A stretch of 64,000 nt of DNA from Antedon mediterranea (taxonomy: Eukaryota > Echinodermata > Crinoidea > Comatulida > Antedonidae), in the NCBI RefSeq assembly GCF_964355755.1, contig NC_092676.1, positions 1,472,288-1,536,287 of the forward strand. The letters are read 5' to 3'. Below, piece after piece: positions 35,301 to 45,365 of the stretch. The position numbers were made by a program, and so were the translations under genes. Each line of letters opens with the position of its first letter. The first letter of the stretch is position 1. The notes under the pieces were generated by a model. It was not told where the DNA came from. It searched no databases and saw nothing but the letters and a program-made list of their open reading frames with translations.

Positions 35301-38300
35301 TTAAAGCAATATTAAAGTTATTCACTTTAAGTCGAAAATTTGAGCCAAAAACAACAAATTTACGTAATTAACAGGTAAATTAATTTGATTACATTTCGTC
35401 TGGAAAATCACGAGCGAAAGTAAACAAAGATTTCAAACCACGAGTATGAATTATGCATGATGGTAATTAGGATTGTTTACAACTCGTCACGGTTGAGAAG
35501 GTGTTTTCACACAGATCGCGAGAAAGTTTTATGATTATGCATACAAAGTAGCCAAACAAGCGCGTTGCATTATGAGATATGTTTTGATCGAAAACAAAAA
35601 AACGTCCGTATTTCAGTTAAATTATTTTTTTTTCAACTAATTTTTGGTGAAAGTTAATAACTATTATGATACTTCAAAATGACCCACTTTTTTTCAAAAC
35701 ATTTTTAATTAGTCAAAGGGACAATACATCTTTAAGAGATATGAAGTAGTTCCGGTGTGTGCCATCATCATTGGGAATAATGAAAGTCAACTGTTCTACC
35801 AATATTTTACAAATTCCAATTGTTATTTTTACTACGGCTAGACGCATTGTAATACTTCCAACAAATTGTCCACGTTTATAATTACTTCGAATAACATGTA
35901 TACCTTAAATAAACAAGTTCATTGATTTGATAATGACGTCAGTTGTTTAGCTTTTGTTCCCAACATTGATGCGACAAAATATCTATCGACTTCTTGACAC
36001 GCGCTCTTCAGACGTCACGTGGTATGACACCCCTGTGTTGTTGCAACCGATTAGATGTTGTCCCCCTTGTTCTGATTTTCAATTATCAACTGTGACTTTA
36101 ACAAGTCAACATATATTGATTATTGTTCATACCAACGGGTCTGAAAAACTGTTATCCTGACGGGTCAATTTCGTAGAAAAAACAAACAACTTTGTACGCA
36201 CACAATGCAATCGTACATTTCTTTGTCTGAATTCCACCTCATGATTATAAACGCACTATTTTTAATTAAATTCAAAGTACATTATTAAATTAAAGAAATT
36301 ATAAAAAGGCAGTGAAATGAGTACAAAATACAGATAGTAAAAACTTCAATGTACATTATAGAGTAATCAAATATTAAAAAAACACGTAACATTTAGAAAA
36401 AAAAACATGAAAAGAATAAAAAGACAACTAAACAATGTTGTAAAATTGGCATTCAAAACGCCTGATAATAAAATATTTAACATGTATAATGTATCATTGT
36501 TTCCATGTTTTTATTTTAAACGAATTTACGGTGAAAAAAGTTATGAAACTTGTTTTCATGAAACCACATATACAAACAAAATGGTTTACAATCTTTACAA
36601 AAGATGTGATACCTCGAAATTACATACATCGGCAGCTACATTCCGTTTCACGGAACAGAAGGCAGTGTGTCGTATTAAAAAATGGAAAATCATATACAGA
36701 ATTGAACGGTGCCGTCTTCCGTTCCGGTAAACGGAAAAAGTAGGATGTAGCTTTATTCATTTAATGCGTAACGTAAATTCGTGTCACTGACACATTACGA
36801 CTTTTACTTACGTTATTGATGATTTTTACCGAAAAACTAAGTTTTTGTTTCCACGAAAACCTTAATATATACTCTTTTATAAAATAAACGACAAACAAAA
36901 TTGGTTTAATAATTATCATTGGGCAATAATTGAAAGCAGTCGGTACAAGTGACGATTGATCGTAGCCAATCAGTAGCTAGCGCGAAAACATCACTAACCG
37001 TTTTCACTTTAAGTACCTATATTGATCCAACTATTCCTTTCGATTGTAATCATTACGGACAACTTAAATCAACGAGCAATAGGTAAGGGAATACTGCTAG
37101 AAATGGATACATTTCTATTTGATTTGTTTGCAGATGACTGGTTATGAGCTAGGCCCAAGCTTTTTAGCTTTTTCCTATCGATTGGAACGAGCAGCAGAGC
37201 GAATGTGTGGGTAAAGCTGTGCGTAGAAAAGCGCCTGAACAAACATACATCTCAATAACATCAATAATCATCACAAGTCGGTTTCGTGTCATCAATCGAC
37301 TACTGCAATTGATTGGTCGATTTTACTAACATGTCCATTGCTACCCGATACTTTGGTTCAATTTTATTACAAGTTTATCAGTGTACGCCCTATTAATGAT
37401 TATTCTACTTGTTTTCTGTTTATTTATTATTACAATAGGCCTACGTTTGTTTTATTCCGTACTTACAATTAACATTCAGAAAGAAACATACCATGGTAGC
37501 TTAAACAGCTCATGTCAATAGGCATGAGTCCTGCATAACGAGTTCTCGAAAAACAGCGTTTGTTTACTTGGGCGATCAGGTCCGAATTCAGGGGGTTGTT
37601 AAATTTCACAAATTGTAAAGCAAAAGATAGGACATCAAATTAAGTTCTCCGCACTTCATTTCACTACTTTTAAGCCGATTTTCCACTAGGCGAATATGTT
37701 CGCGCGAATCGAAGGCGTCAGCTAATACGCATGCGTAGAGAAGGATTTGGAAGACGTAAACATGAATACACATGCGTACAAGCTGGCGCGTTCGATTCGC
37801 GCGAACAAATTCGCCTAGTGGAAAATCGGCTTTAGGCCCTACATCCTACTCCCCCTACCCTATATCAAAGCCATTGGCGATATGGTAATCAGTGTAGGCT
37901 TCCTAAAGTTAACCATACTCCTATAAATCTTTTTTCCCTCCGTTTTTACCCCAATATACACCCGTGGTTTAAGACTTTAAGAATTGTTTTACTGTTGGAA
38001 TACAATAAACTCACCGCAACCGTGTATTTCATTATCATTATTAATCCTAAAAGGCAAGGTAAGGATCGACATACATGAAATGGCCGCTGATAACGGACAC
38101 GAATGATTTTGATTTTTAAAAAAAATGTTTTTATACAACCGTACTATATCGTTACAACATCAAGAGAATTACTATACTCATCTCTACCAGTTCGGTTAAA
38201 ATCGCGTAAAAGGCATTTTTTTTTTCAAAACGTCTCATAAAATTTAAAAAATTAATAAATAATTGTTTTAGTTTTGTTTATGGACCATAATCTTTTAAGA

Positions 38301-40996
38301 CCACGAAGTGAGCGCGAACAATATTGACTGATCTCGCGTGCCTGGAAGCGCTATTTGAACAAGGCGATCATCAAATCAAACAAATCATTACATTTAATCG
38401 ACATTTAATTTAATTCGGCTACGTAAATGATATGATTAATATAATGCTATTTGACCTTTCGCTGTCATTTCAAGGTAAATTTACTTATAGAAAATCGTTA
38501 TTAACACGGTGTTATGAAAACTGTCGAGCTTGTCACACCGTGCGAGGGTTTATGCTCCATAGTGTGAAACGCATGTTATACGTAAACCTACAAGGTCATC
38601 CTCATTGGAGAGTGGGGGTGAAGGCTGTTCCACTAATGTAAGAGGGTTTATGCTCCATAGTGTGAAACGCATGTTATACGTAAGCCTACAAGGTCATCCT
38701 CATAGGAGAGTGGGGGTGAAGGCTGTTCCACTAATGTAAGAGGGTTCATGTTCCAACGTGTGAACGCATGTTATACGTAAGCCTACAAGGTCATCCTCAT
38801 AGGAGAGTGGGGGTGAAGGCTGTTCCGCTTATGTAAGAGGTTTATGTTACAGCGTGTGAACGCATGTTATACGTAAACCTACAAGTTCATCATCATTGGA
38901 GAGTGGGGTGAATGCTCTTCTCCTAATTATAAGAGGGTTATGTTCCGTGTGAACGCATGTTATACGTAAGTGAGAGGGGATGGGAAATGTCCCTTGTGTG
39001 TAAGGTGGTTTATATTTACGTGTGAAACCAAAGGATGAGGGATCACTGTTCCTTAAGTCAAGTTATGTAACCGATTTTTTTATGGGGGGGGGGGGGCTTC
39101 ACTTATTTACGAATTTTTAAAAATAAAATAAAAAATACAACGTTGTTGTTGTAAAAGTATTAAATTAAATGAATTTCGTTTCAGCTGTTCAACATGAACG
39201 AGGACCACGAAAGCCAAAATCCCTCGACACGTCCTTAACAAATTCACCAAACGGAGGACGTCTATCACCAGGTAGTGCAAATGGACACAGCAGCCCTAAC
39301 TCGCCCACACAGTTAGCTTCAACTATCGTACGTGCTAGTCCTCCTGCTACGACGTACTACGGGACGTTTTACCACAGTTTACTCACGGCAGAACAATTCA
39401 ATATCAACCCACTTCACATTGAAACATCGAGGAGTATAGTGAAGATTGAAAATGAGGGCACGAGTAAAGAAAGCGTTGCCGAAATTGCTGCACGACTGCT
39501 CTTTTTGTCCGTCAAGTGGGCCAAACATATTCCATCATTCCGCATTCTACCTTACAGGGATCAGGTACAAAACATACATTTATTTTAGTACTTTCTAAAA
39601 ACGTTTATTTTAGTCTAGTTCACGTCGCGTATTGTACATCTTCGTACCCTTGTAAGGTATAACTTTACTATTTAATTTTCATCGATCTCAAAATTGATAG
39701 TACATTACCGTATAGTATCAGTACAACAAAATATATAGGCATAGCTCAAATTGTAAACGCGAGTACTTACCATACAGTCGACTCAACATGTGTAAGTGAT
39801 TTAAAAAGACGTGCCTGCGTCACACATTGTCGTCTGCATCTGCGTACCACGTTTTCTGCGTGTCAGACGCGGCGTGTGGACATTTATTTTATAACTTTAA
39901 AACAAGGAACCATTCATCAATATTCTTTCTTTTTTTAGGTAATTTTACTCGAAGAAGGATGGAGGGATATTTTTCTTCTGGGTATGGCGCAATGGTCAAT
40001 ACCACTCATTGATGCCCACTCCGTCGACACCGCCGACAAACCAGAAACAGACGAGATGAGAAATCTGAGAGGGGTCCTAATGCGACTGCGCTCCTTTCAC
40101 GTGGATTTCACAGAATACGCTTGCTTAAAAGCTATAGCACTTTTTAGACCCGGTAAGAACATCCCAGATGTTGGTACTAGCGAGTTTTCTTTTGAGGACG
40201 GTAAAGAAGACTTAAGCGTGGTTCCCACTAGCGACGCAACGCAAGGACGTAACGCAACGCAAGTGAATTGACCAATCACAAGCGATGGCTTATTCGCTTG
40301 TGATTGCTAACTGTCTATAACTTTGCTTGTCATTGGTTAAAACGCTTGCGTTGCGTTTACGTCCTTGCGTTACGTTCTAGTGGAAACCAAGCTTTAACGG
40401 TACTCGTTACGTTGACCAAAACAGTAACATACAGAGTCCCATACTTTGCCTTATGTACACATTAATATTTTAAAAATCACCGTCTAACGCCACTCGAGCC
40501 GGATATCGACTTTTTAACAGAGAACAATGTAGAAATTAATTTAATTATTTTTCCGACGATTATGGTCTTTTTTTGTAATAATTTTATAATCATGTGTAAA
40601 TTGTGTCCAAACAAACTTTTTGAAAACCGGTTTAATTTTTTTTACAATTTTTTACTTTATTTTTGGGATAGTTTTGCACTGCTTTATCATCATTTCTGTA
40701 TTTTATTTACATCAAATGTTGTCTTGTAAAAATTACAATTTCTTTTTTTTTTAGAAACGCACGCACTAAAAGAGCCACATCAAGTAGAGACATTACAGGA
40801 CCAAGCGCAGGTGATGCTTAGTGATTACGAACGCACTGCTTACCCACGTGAATCCGTACGCTTCGGCAAGTTACTACTTCTTCTACCAGCGATACGAAGT
40901 GTTTGTCCAAAACTCATAGAAAATATGTTTTTTAGAGAGACGATCGGATCGGTACCAATAGAACGGCTGCTTGCTGATATGTTTCAAACAAGTTAA
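32341..40996 (+). CDS. dsf: NR2E nuclear receptor of the dissatisfaction (dsf) type, five exons
   Basis: Exons: 32341-32362, 33599-33841, 39185-39564, 39939-40152, 40755-40996; phases agree and give 366 aa. The DNA-binding domain carries two C4 zinc fingers with P-box [11 protein letters not shown] and RACRLRKCF, joined to [12 protein letters not shown]. The IHRNR segment, the two-residue-longer second-finger loop and the GPRKPK extension match Drosophila dsf better than tailless. The ligand-binding domain has [54 protein letters not shown] and [16 protein letters not shown], the AF-2 end. The family acts in neural and sensory development, generally as repressors. The hinge is Ser/Pro-rich. 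The tiny first exon (MTMKVTK) is chosen by phase and donor and is the least certain part. Alternatives are tailless or PNR (NR2E1/NR2E3); parts of the ligand domain also resemble NR2E3. Confidence 0.88.
33391..33554. mobile_element. MITE family B copy in receptor intron 1
   Basis: AAGCTTGGTTCATAGAACGC at the left pairs with GTGAACTAAGCTT at the right, flanked by TA. The inside has four imperfect copies of CGCAACGCAAAGACGTAAG. It ends about 45 bases before the DNA-binding-domain exon. Confidence 0.8.
35232..35734. mobile_element. MITE family F copy 1
   Basis: TTTAAGATGTATTGTCCCTT at the left is inverted at the right as AAAGGGACAATACATCTTTA. About 500 bp, AT-rich, no coding. A related element lies at 61.8-62.1 kb between TRIM genes. 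Confidence 0.82.
37672..37832. mobile_element. MITE family C, 161 bp, near-complete hairpin
   Basis: AAGCCGATTTTCCACTAGGC at the left and its exact complement at the right extend inward through TTCGCGCGAATCGAA, so more than 40 bp pair at each end. TA flanks both sides. Confidence 0.9.
38543..38990. repeat. 99-bp tandem repeat, four to five decaying copies
   Basis: GAGGGTTTATGCTCCATAGT starts at 38543 and 38642 and recurs in worn form near 38740, 38838 and 38933. Each unit contains CGCATGTTATACGTAAGCCT. Lies near the 3' end of receptor intron 2. Confidence 0.92.
40213..40395. mobile_element. MITE family B copy in receptor intron 4
   Basis: AGCGTGGTTCCCACTAGCGA pairs with TCTAGTGGAAACCAAGCTT. 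Inner arms repeat GCAACGCAAGGACGTAACGC and its complement, and the centre has TTGACCAATCACAAGCGA with a CCAAT word. Confidence 0.88.
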
Positions 40997-41135
40997 ATCA
41001 TCAAAGCTTATAAGGTCTAAGTCTTATAGGACTCCAATACAATTGCAATTTGATCAATCATCACAAGCGACGGTTCGATGCCATCGCTTGTGGTTGGTCA
41101 AATCACTTGCGTGTGCATCCTTGTATGAGCGAGTC

Positions 41136-41298
41136 TTACGCGTGGTTCCACTAGAGAGACGCAACGCAAGGACGTAGACACAACGCAAGCGAGTAGACCA
41201 ATGACAAGCGACAGTTAGAATAATCCATTGCCTTGGTCAAATCACTTACGTTGCGCTTACGTCCTCGGCGTTGCGTCTCTAGTGGGAACCAAGCATTA
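41136..41298. mobile_element. MITE family B copy
   Basis: Begins CGCGTGGTTCCACTAGAGAG and ends CTCTAGTGGGAACCAAGC, with inner arms containing GACGCAACGCAAGGACGTAG and its complement. Confidence 0.85.
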
Positions 41299-41391
41299 GG
41301 AGTGATATTCACAGCATCTTACATAAAGACAATTGGAACAAAAACCTGTAGTTCACTACTAACGTTCCAAGCTAATCTATAAAGCCTGTTT

Positions 41392-41523
41392 GCACTAAAC
41401 GCAAAAATATTCGCGCGAACATTCCTGAGATCTGATTGGTTGCGAATTTTTTCGTATCGCAAAATGTAATGGAAATACACCTTCACATTCGCGCGATAAA
41501 TGACCCCAGTGGAAACCAGGCTT
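41392..41523. mobile_element. MITE family C relative, diverged
   Basis: AAGCCTGTTTGCACTAAACG and its imperfect complement CCAGTGGAAACCAGGCTT bound the element, with ATTCGCGCGAACATTC near the left arm and ATTCGCGCGATAAATG near the right. Confidence 0.7.
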
Positions 41524-42703
41524 AAAAATATCAAATTTCTATAATTCTTGCAAGGTTAAAATAATAATCATCATCATTAATAATCTTGATGAGGAAAATG
41601 TAAATATAACATTGAAATAATTTAGGTATTTATCAGTATTTCATTCCGACCAAAGACAAATTTTACCAAAGAAAATGCAATAAAAAATTGAGAGTATTCG
41701 ACACAGATAAACGTCCATAAACAATTAAATTAGGTGTCTTCACCAAACTGATGATAATGGTGACGTTGACCGAGGGATCAAGCCTTGCATTGACCGTGTA
41801 TTTAAAGCTAAGAAAGGGGACCTGACAAAATGCGATGACCACTAAAGAGAGGGAAGAATCAGACTGCATGCAAAAAAAAAAAAACCAACCAAAAACTTAA
41901 TTTAAAAAAAAAAGACAAGCGCCTCACTAAGATACATTTCTTGGGTTTATATTTTTTTTGACGAGCTTACAGCAATGTGTAGCAAAACAAAGCATGCAAT
42001 AATAAACAAAAAATGTAAATTATAATTATAAATAATATATAATAATGATAACCATGGATGTCTACATGGAATTATGATCATTGTAGCAATAGTTCATTTA
42101 TTAGTTTTTTAGACACCAGTTTTATTGAACTTTCCGCCAAGGCGCGTTTTTATATTTAAAGTGCAAATATGACAAAAATTAATGTAAACTGTGATATACT
42201 GTAGTTCGAAATAGGGAAGTGTGCAAAAGTGACGAGCAAATCGCTGGGAATGTATTCCCCCAATTTGCTGAGCTCCTAGGCTCTCTAGTAGTAGTAATTT
42301 ATAAAGATAAATCTTGACAATAAATATTTATATTACATACAGTATTTTCAAATTATGAATAATGATAGATACATTATGCCTAACTGTAAACTGTAACTTA
42401 AAGACGCTTTAGCTGAAATTATCTAGACACACGAACGACACGACAACATTTAGTTTCGTGTAATATCAACGTTTACATACGATCCACCATGGAAATGTGG
42501 AAGACAAGCTGGCACAGCCTAGTTGGATGTTATACTAAAGACAAACACGTTTACATAAAATCAGACTTCGACAACCGTGTTCTGTACGAAAAATAAACGG
42601 TCGTATTGAACTCTGAATGTGTGCAAGTTGGTTAAACAAAGAGATTGATTTAATTCGCTCTTTGCAATCCGTTAAAAGTATGTTAACATTATAATACTGT
42701 CAT

Positions 42704-42886
42704 AAGGTTGATCGCAAATAGCATTCGCGACGCATGGTGGGAAGGGTCTGGGAGAAAACCTCACGACGCGTACGTACGGGATTTGTCGTTTGTACCTACG
42801 CGCCGTGACGTTTGCTCCCAAACCTTTCCCATCATGCATTGTGCAATGACGTTCCTCGCGAAATCAAGCTATTTACAATCAACCTT
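42704..42886. mobile_element. Element H: foldback with paired ZNF143-like words
   Basis: AAGGTTGATCGCAAATAGC at the left pairs with GCTATTTACAATCAACCTT at the right, with TA flanks. Inner arms give TTTCCCATCATGCATTGTG (about 42825) and, inverted, CGCATGGTGGGAAGG (about 42730); both resemble the ZNF143/Staf recognition word. The centre is CG-rich around CGCGTACGTACGGG. Confidence 0.8.
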
Positions 42887-43078
42887 ATTATCATATGATA
42901 CCTGGAACTGAAATAGTGTATTAAATGAATATTTAATTAATTTCGTTGGTGCAATATTTTTTTTGTGTGTTAACAAATGTGCTTAAACTCCAGACCTCTA
43001 AGGACAAAATGGCCACGAAACAAGACATCTCTGTGTAGTGTAGTGGCTAAACCATGCTAGTATTGAAGTCTCTCTAAA

Positions 43079-43440
43079 GCTTAGTGATCTATCGCGTCGT
43101 AATTGGTGTTTTGTTCCCACTAGAGACGCAACTCAAGGACGTAACGCAACGTAAGTTAGTTGACCAATCACAAGCGATGGATTATTCGAACTGTCGCTTG
43201 TCATTGGTCAACACGCTTGCGTTACGTTTACGTTACGTCCTAGTAGGAACGAAGCTTAAAGCTTGGTTCCCACTAGCGACGCAATGCAAGGACGTAACGC
43301 AACGTAAGTGAATTGACCAATCACAAGCGATGGCTTATTCCCTTGTGATTGCTAACTGTCTATAACTTCGCTTGTCATTGGTTAAAACGCTTGCGTTGCG
43401 TTTACGTCCTTGCGTTACGTTCTAGTGGGAATCAAGCTTA
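43079..43440. mobile_element. Two family B MITEs back to back, plus a solo end
   Basis: One element ends GTAGGAACGAAGCTT at about 43257 and the next begins at once with AAAGCTTGGTTCCCACTAG, ending GTGGGAATCAAGCTTA at 43440. A further half end with CCTTGCGTGGGAACCAA lies at 43441-43484. The second is nearly identical to the 40.2-kb copy, suggesting recent spread. Confidence 0.88.
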
Positions 43441-43890
43441 ACTAGCGTTGCGCGTACGTCCTTGCGTGGGAACCAATCTTAAAGGACGAACTGCAGATTC
43501 TCCAAAATCGTTGATTGAAATTAGGGTATGTTGTGGTAGGAGAGCGTTTAAAGGATACACTGCATATGATGGTAACCTATATAGTTGTCTAATCTTCCAA
43601 ATCTTTTTTAACTCAAGCACTGAAACTTCTTTAAAATCACCGTAGAATCAGTGTTGTACGTGGGAATGAAACTATAAACTTGAAGTCATCGAATGTGGAA
43701 GTTCATATAATATATTACCTGCAAAAATAAAAACAGTTTTCTCAGTTAATTTAAATACATTTATCTTATAATCGAATAAGCAATCCCTAAATGAAACTTC
43801 ATTGAGTCATTTTAAGTTTCTGTTATATAGTTTTTATGAAATACACAAAGTTGCATCGCCTTATTGGCAAAAATCCATTATTCAATTTAG

Positions 43891-44061
43891 TGAATATTCT
43901 GGAAATTCGAAAATATGACTTTCAGAATTATAAAGAATGTGTCACTTCCTGCTGCTTCTCAGCTTCCTTCCTTTTGCTGCACTGCAACTCATTACATTGC
44001 AACATAAAACATTGAGTAGACATATTGAATATTAAACTCCTAAAACTACCACGATTTCAAG
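43891..44061 (+). promoter_or_regulatory. TRIM copy 1 upstream block and noncoding first exon
   Basis: TGAATATTCTGGAAATTCG opens the block, followed by GTGTCACTTCCTGC. It is alignable by eye with 50279-50444, and both end at a donor AAG/GTTAGTAG. GGAAATTCG is a degraded form of the kappaB-like word seen whole in copy 2. The intron would then run to the acceptor at 45365. Confidence 0.6.
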
Positions 44062-44337
44062 GTTAGTAGATCCGAGCAATTTTTCCATAAATTTTTCTAT
44101 TTTCTATTATTATTTTTGTTAATAATTAGGTTTATTGTACACATTAAAATGTATTTTGTATTAAATTGCTACCAAGTATTTTAACAACATCATTTATGTA
44201 TATGCATATACATTTGTACATGTAACTAATAAGAATCACTGGGTTTTTTTTCATTTTATCTTCTATTATCAACTTTATTCGTTTGTAATTGATGTTTTTA
44301 CTTCTAATGACAAATTATTTTATGGTTTGTCTCATTA

Positions 44338-44513
44338 CCTCCACCAAGGAGGTTATATAATCACCCTTTTTTCATTATTTGTCTTCTGTTAACAAGATTA
44401 TATTATATTAGTTATGTTGTATACACGCGATTTTCCTACAGTTTTATATTTTCACCGGCCATTATCAATACAGGTACACTATATTTAGTGCTCGTAAACT
44501 TCAGGTCATAATA
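44338..44513. mobile_element. Candidate inverted-repeat element fragment
   Basis: TTACCTCCACCAAGGAGGTT starts a segment resembling a repeat I recall as widespread in marine animals. CTCGTAAACTTCAGGTCATA at its right also occurs, slightly changed, inside element G at 27.3 kb (CTCATAAATTTCAGGTCATA). Borders are uncertain. Confidence 0.4.
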
Positions 44514-44885
44514 TCATGAGAGAGTTAAAAACAAAAATGCGTCCCGCATGCAACACGCTCGCTGTTCTTCACTCTTTTCTTCGTCAATTCTTTTTTCAAT
44601 TATAATTTTTTTCTCTAACGTTACTAGCATACTTTTTTCTTCTTCGAACTCTAGTTCTATCTTCAAAGCAGCTTCATCATTTAATAATAATAATTTCCGT
44701 TGTCTCAAAGACATATTGCTACCTGTATCTGAACAACGAGAAATACGTCTGGAATGGCTTGATGTTTGCGACATCGTTTCATATACGTTTAGACGAATGT
44801 CTTTAATATGTTCACGGGCAGTTATCGTTATTTCAAAGACTGCGCGCGCAGAACATTGGACTAAATAGTCTAAGCTATTCTTTTC
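44514..44885 (-). pseudogene. Remnant of a charged coiled-coil ORF, perhaps retroelement gag
   Basis: The minus strand is open from just after an in-frame TGA near 44886 down to 44514. It contains TAREHIKDIRLNVYET and a Glu/Lys/Arg-rich helix with RQRKLLLLNDEAALKIELEF. The same frame is also open before that stop (EADGKRAGIEEEAFLNAF), so the original ORF was longer and is broken. The Ser/Arg stretch leading into a charged helix resembles BEL/Pao-type gag N-termini, but no protease, reverse transcriptase or LTR is seen nearby. It lies within the intron proposed for TRIM copy 1. Confidence 0.3.
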
Positions 44886-45365
44886 TTCTCAAGAAACATA
44901 CACAACTAATCCTCTAAAAGCATTAAGAAACGCTTCTTCTTCAATACCTGCACGTTTACCATCAGCTTCTGTTATCGGCGGTATGGTTGCATTACCAATC
45001 CGCCAGACCCTCCATTTGCACCAACAATTTCTTCGTCGGGGCCGAGACATATTCATGGATCAACTTTTACTTGTTGCAGCCGTACAACGCAACAATTCGA
45101 TCAATTGGTAGAGAAAACAAAATTCGATTGCCCCTGTATTAAATACCTGTCGCGTATATCACTTTCTACTATTTTTTCAAGTTAAAATGGTATGTAATTT
45201 AAATTATGACTGCGATTTAATGTAAGCGCCTAAAGTTCTATACTACTCCATATTTATCCCTCCCCTACACCCACTTTAAAAAAAATATATCTCTATTTTC
45301 AATTGAAGTCCAAGATTATAATATATACAGATATCTATACATTTACAGTTATTATTTCTTTCCAG

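Larger units (their letters stand above)
33842..39184. other. 5.3-kb receptor intron 2
   Basis: The intron separates the zinc fingers from the ligand-binding exons. It contains two direct copies of an about 85-bp segment with its flank (34585-34675 and 34845-34925, TATTGACCAATCGCAACACA), a TA run at 34711-34729, the MITEs at 35.2 and 37.7 kb, a small foldback at 36634-36757 (AGCTACATTCCGTTTCACGG against its inverse) and a 99-bp tandem repeat. No nested gene is seen. Confidence 0.6.
40997..43890. other. Transposon-rich region after the receptor gene
   Basis: No gene is seen. It holds family B copies (41136-41298, 43079-43257, 43258-43440, plus a solo end at 43441-43484), a family C relative (41392-41523) and element H (42704-42886). 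The rest is AT-rich. Confidence 0.55.

Noticed and set aside
36407-36730. 107-codon frame in receptor intron 2
   Set aside because: It runs into the arms of a small inverted repeat (36634-36757) and has no coding-like composition.
40097-40279. Short minus-strand frame over the end of receptor exon 4
   Set aside because: It overlaps conserved sense coding sequence and the start of a MITE.
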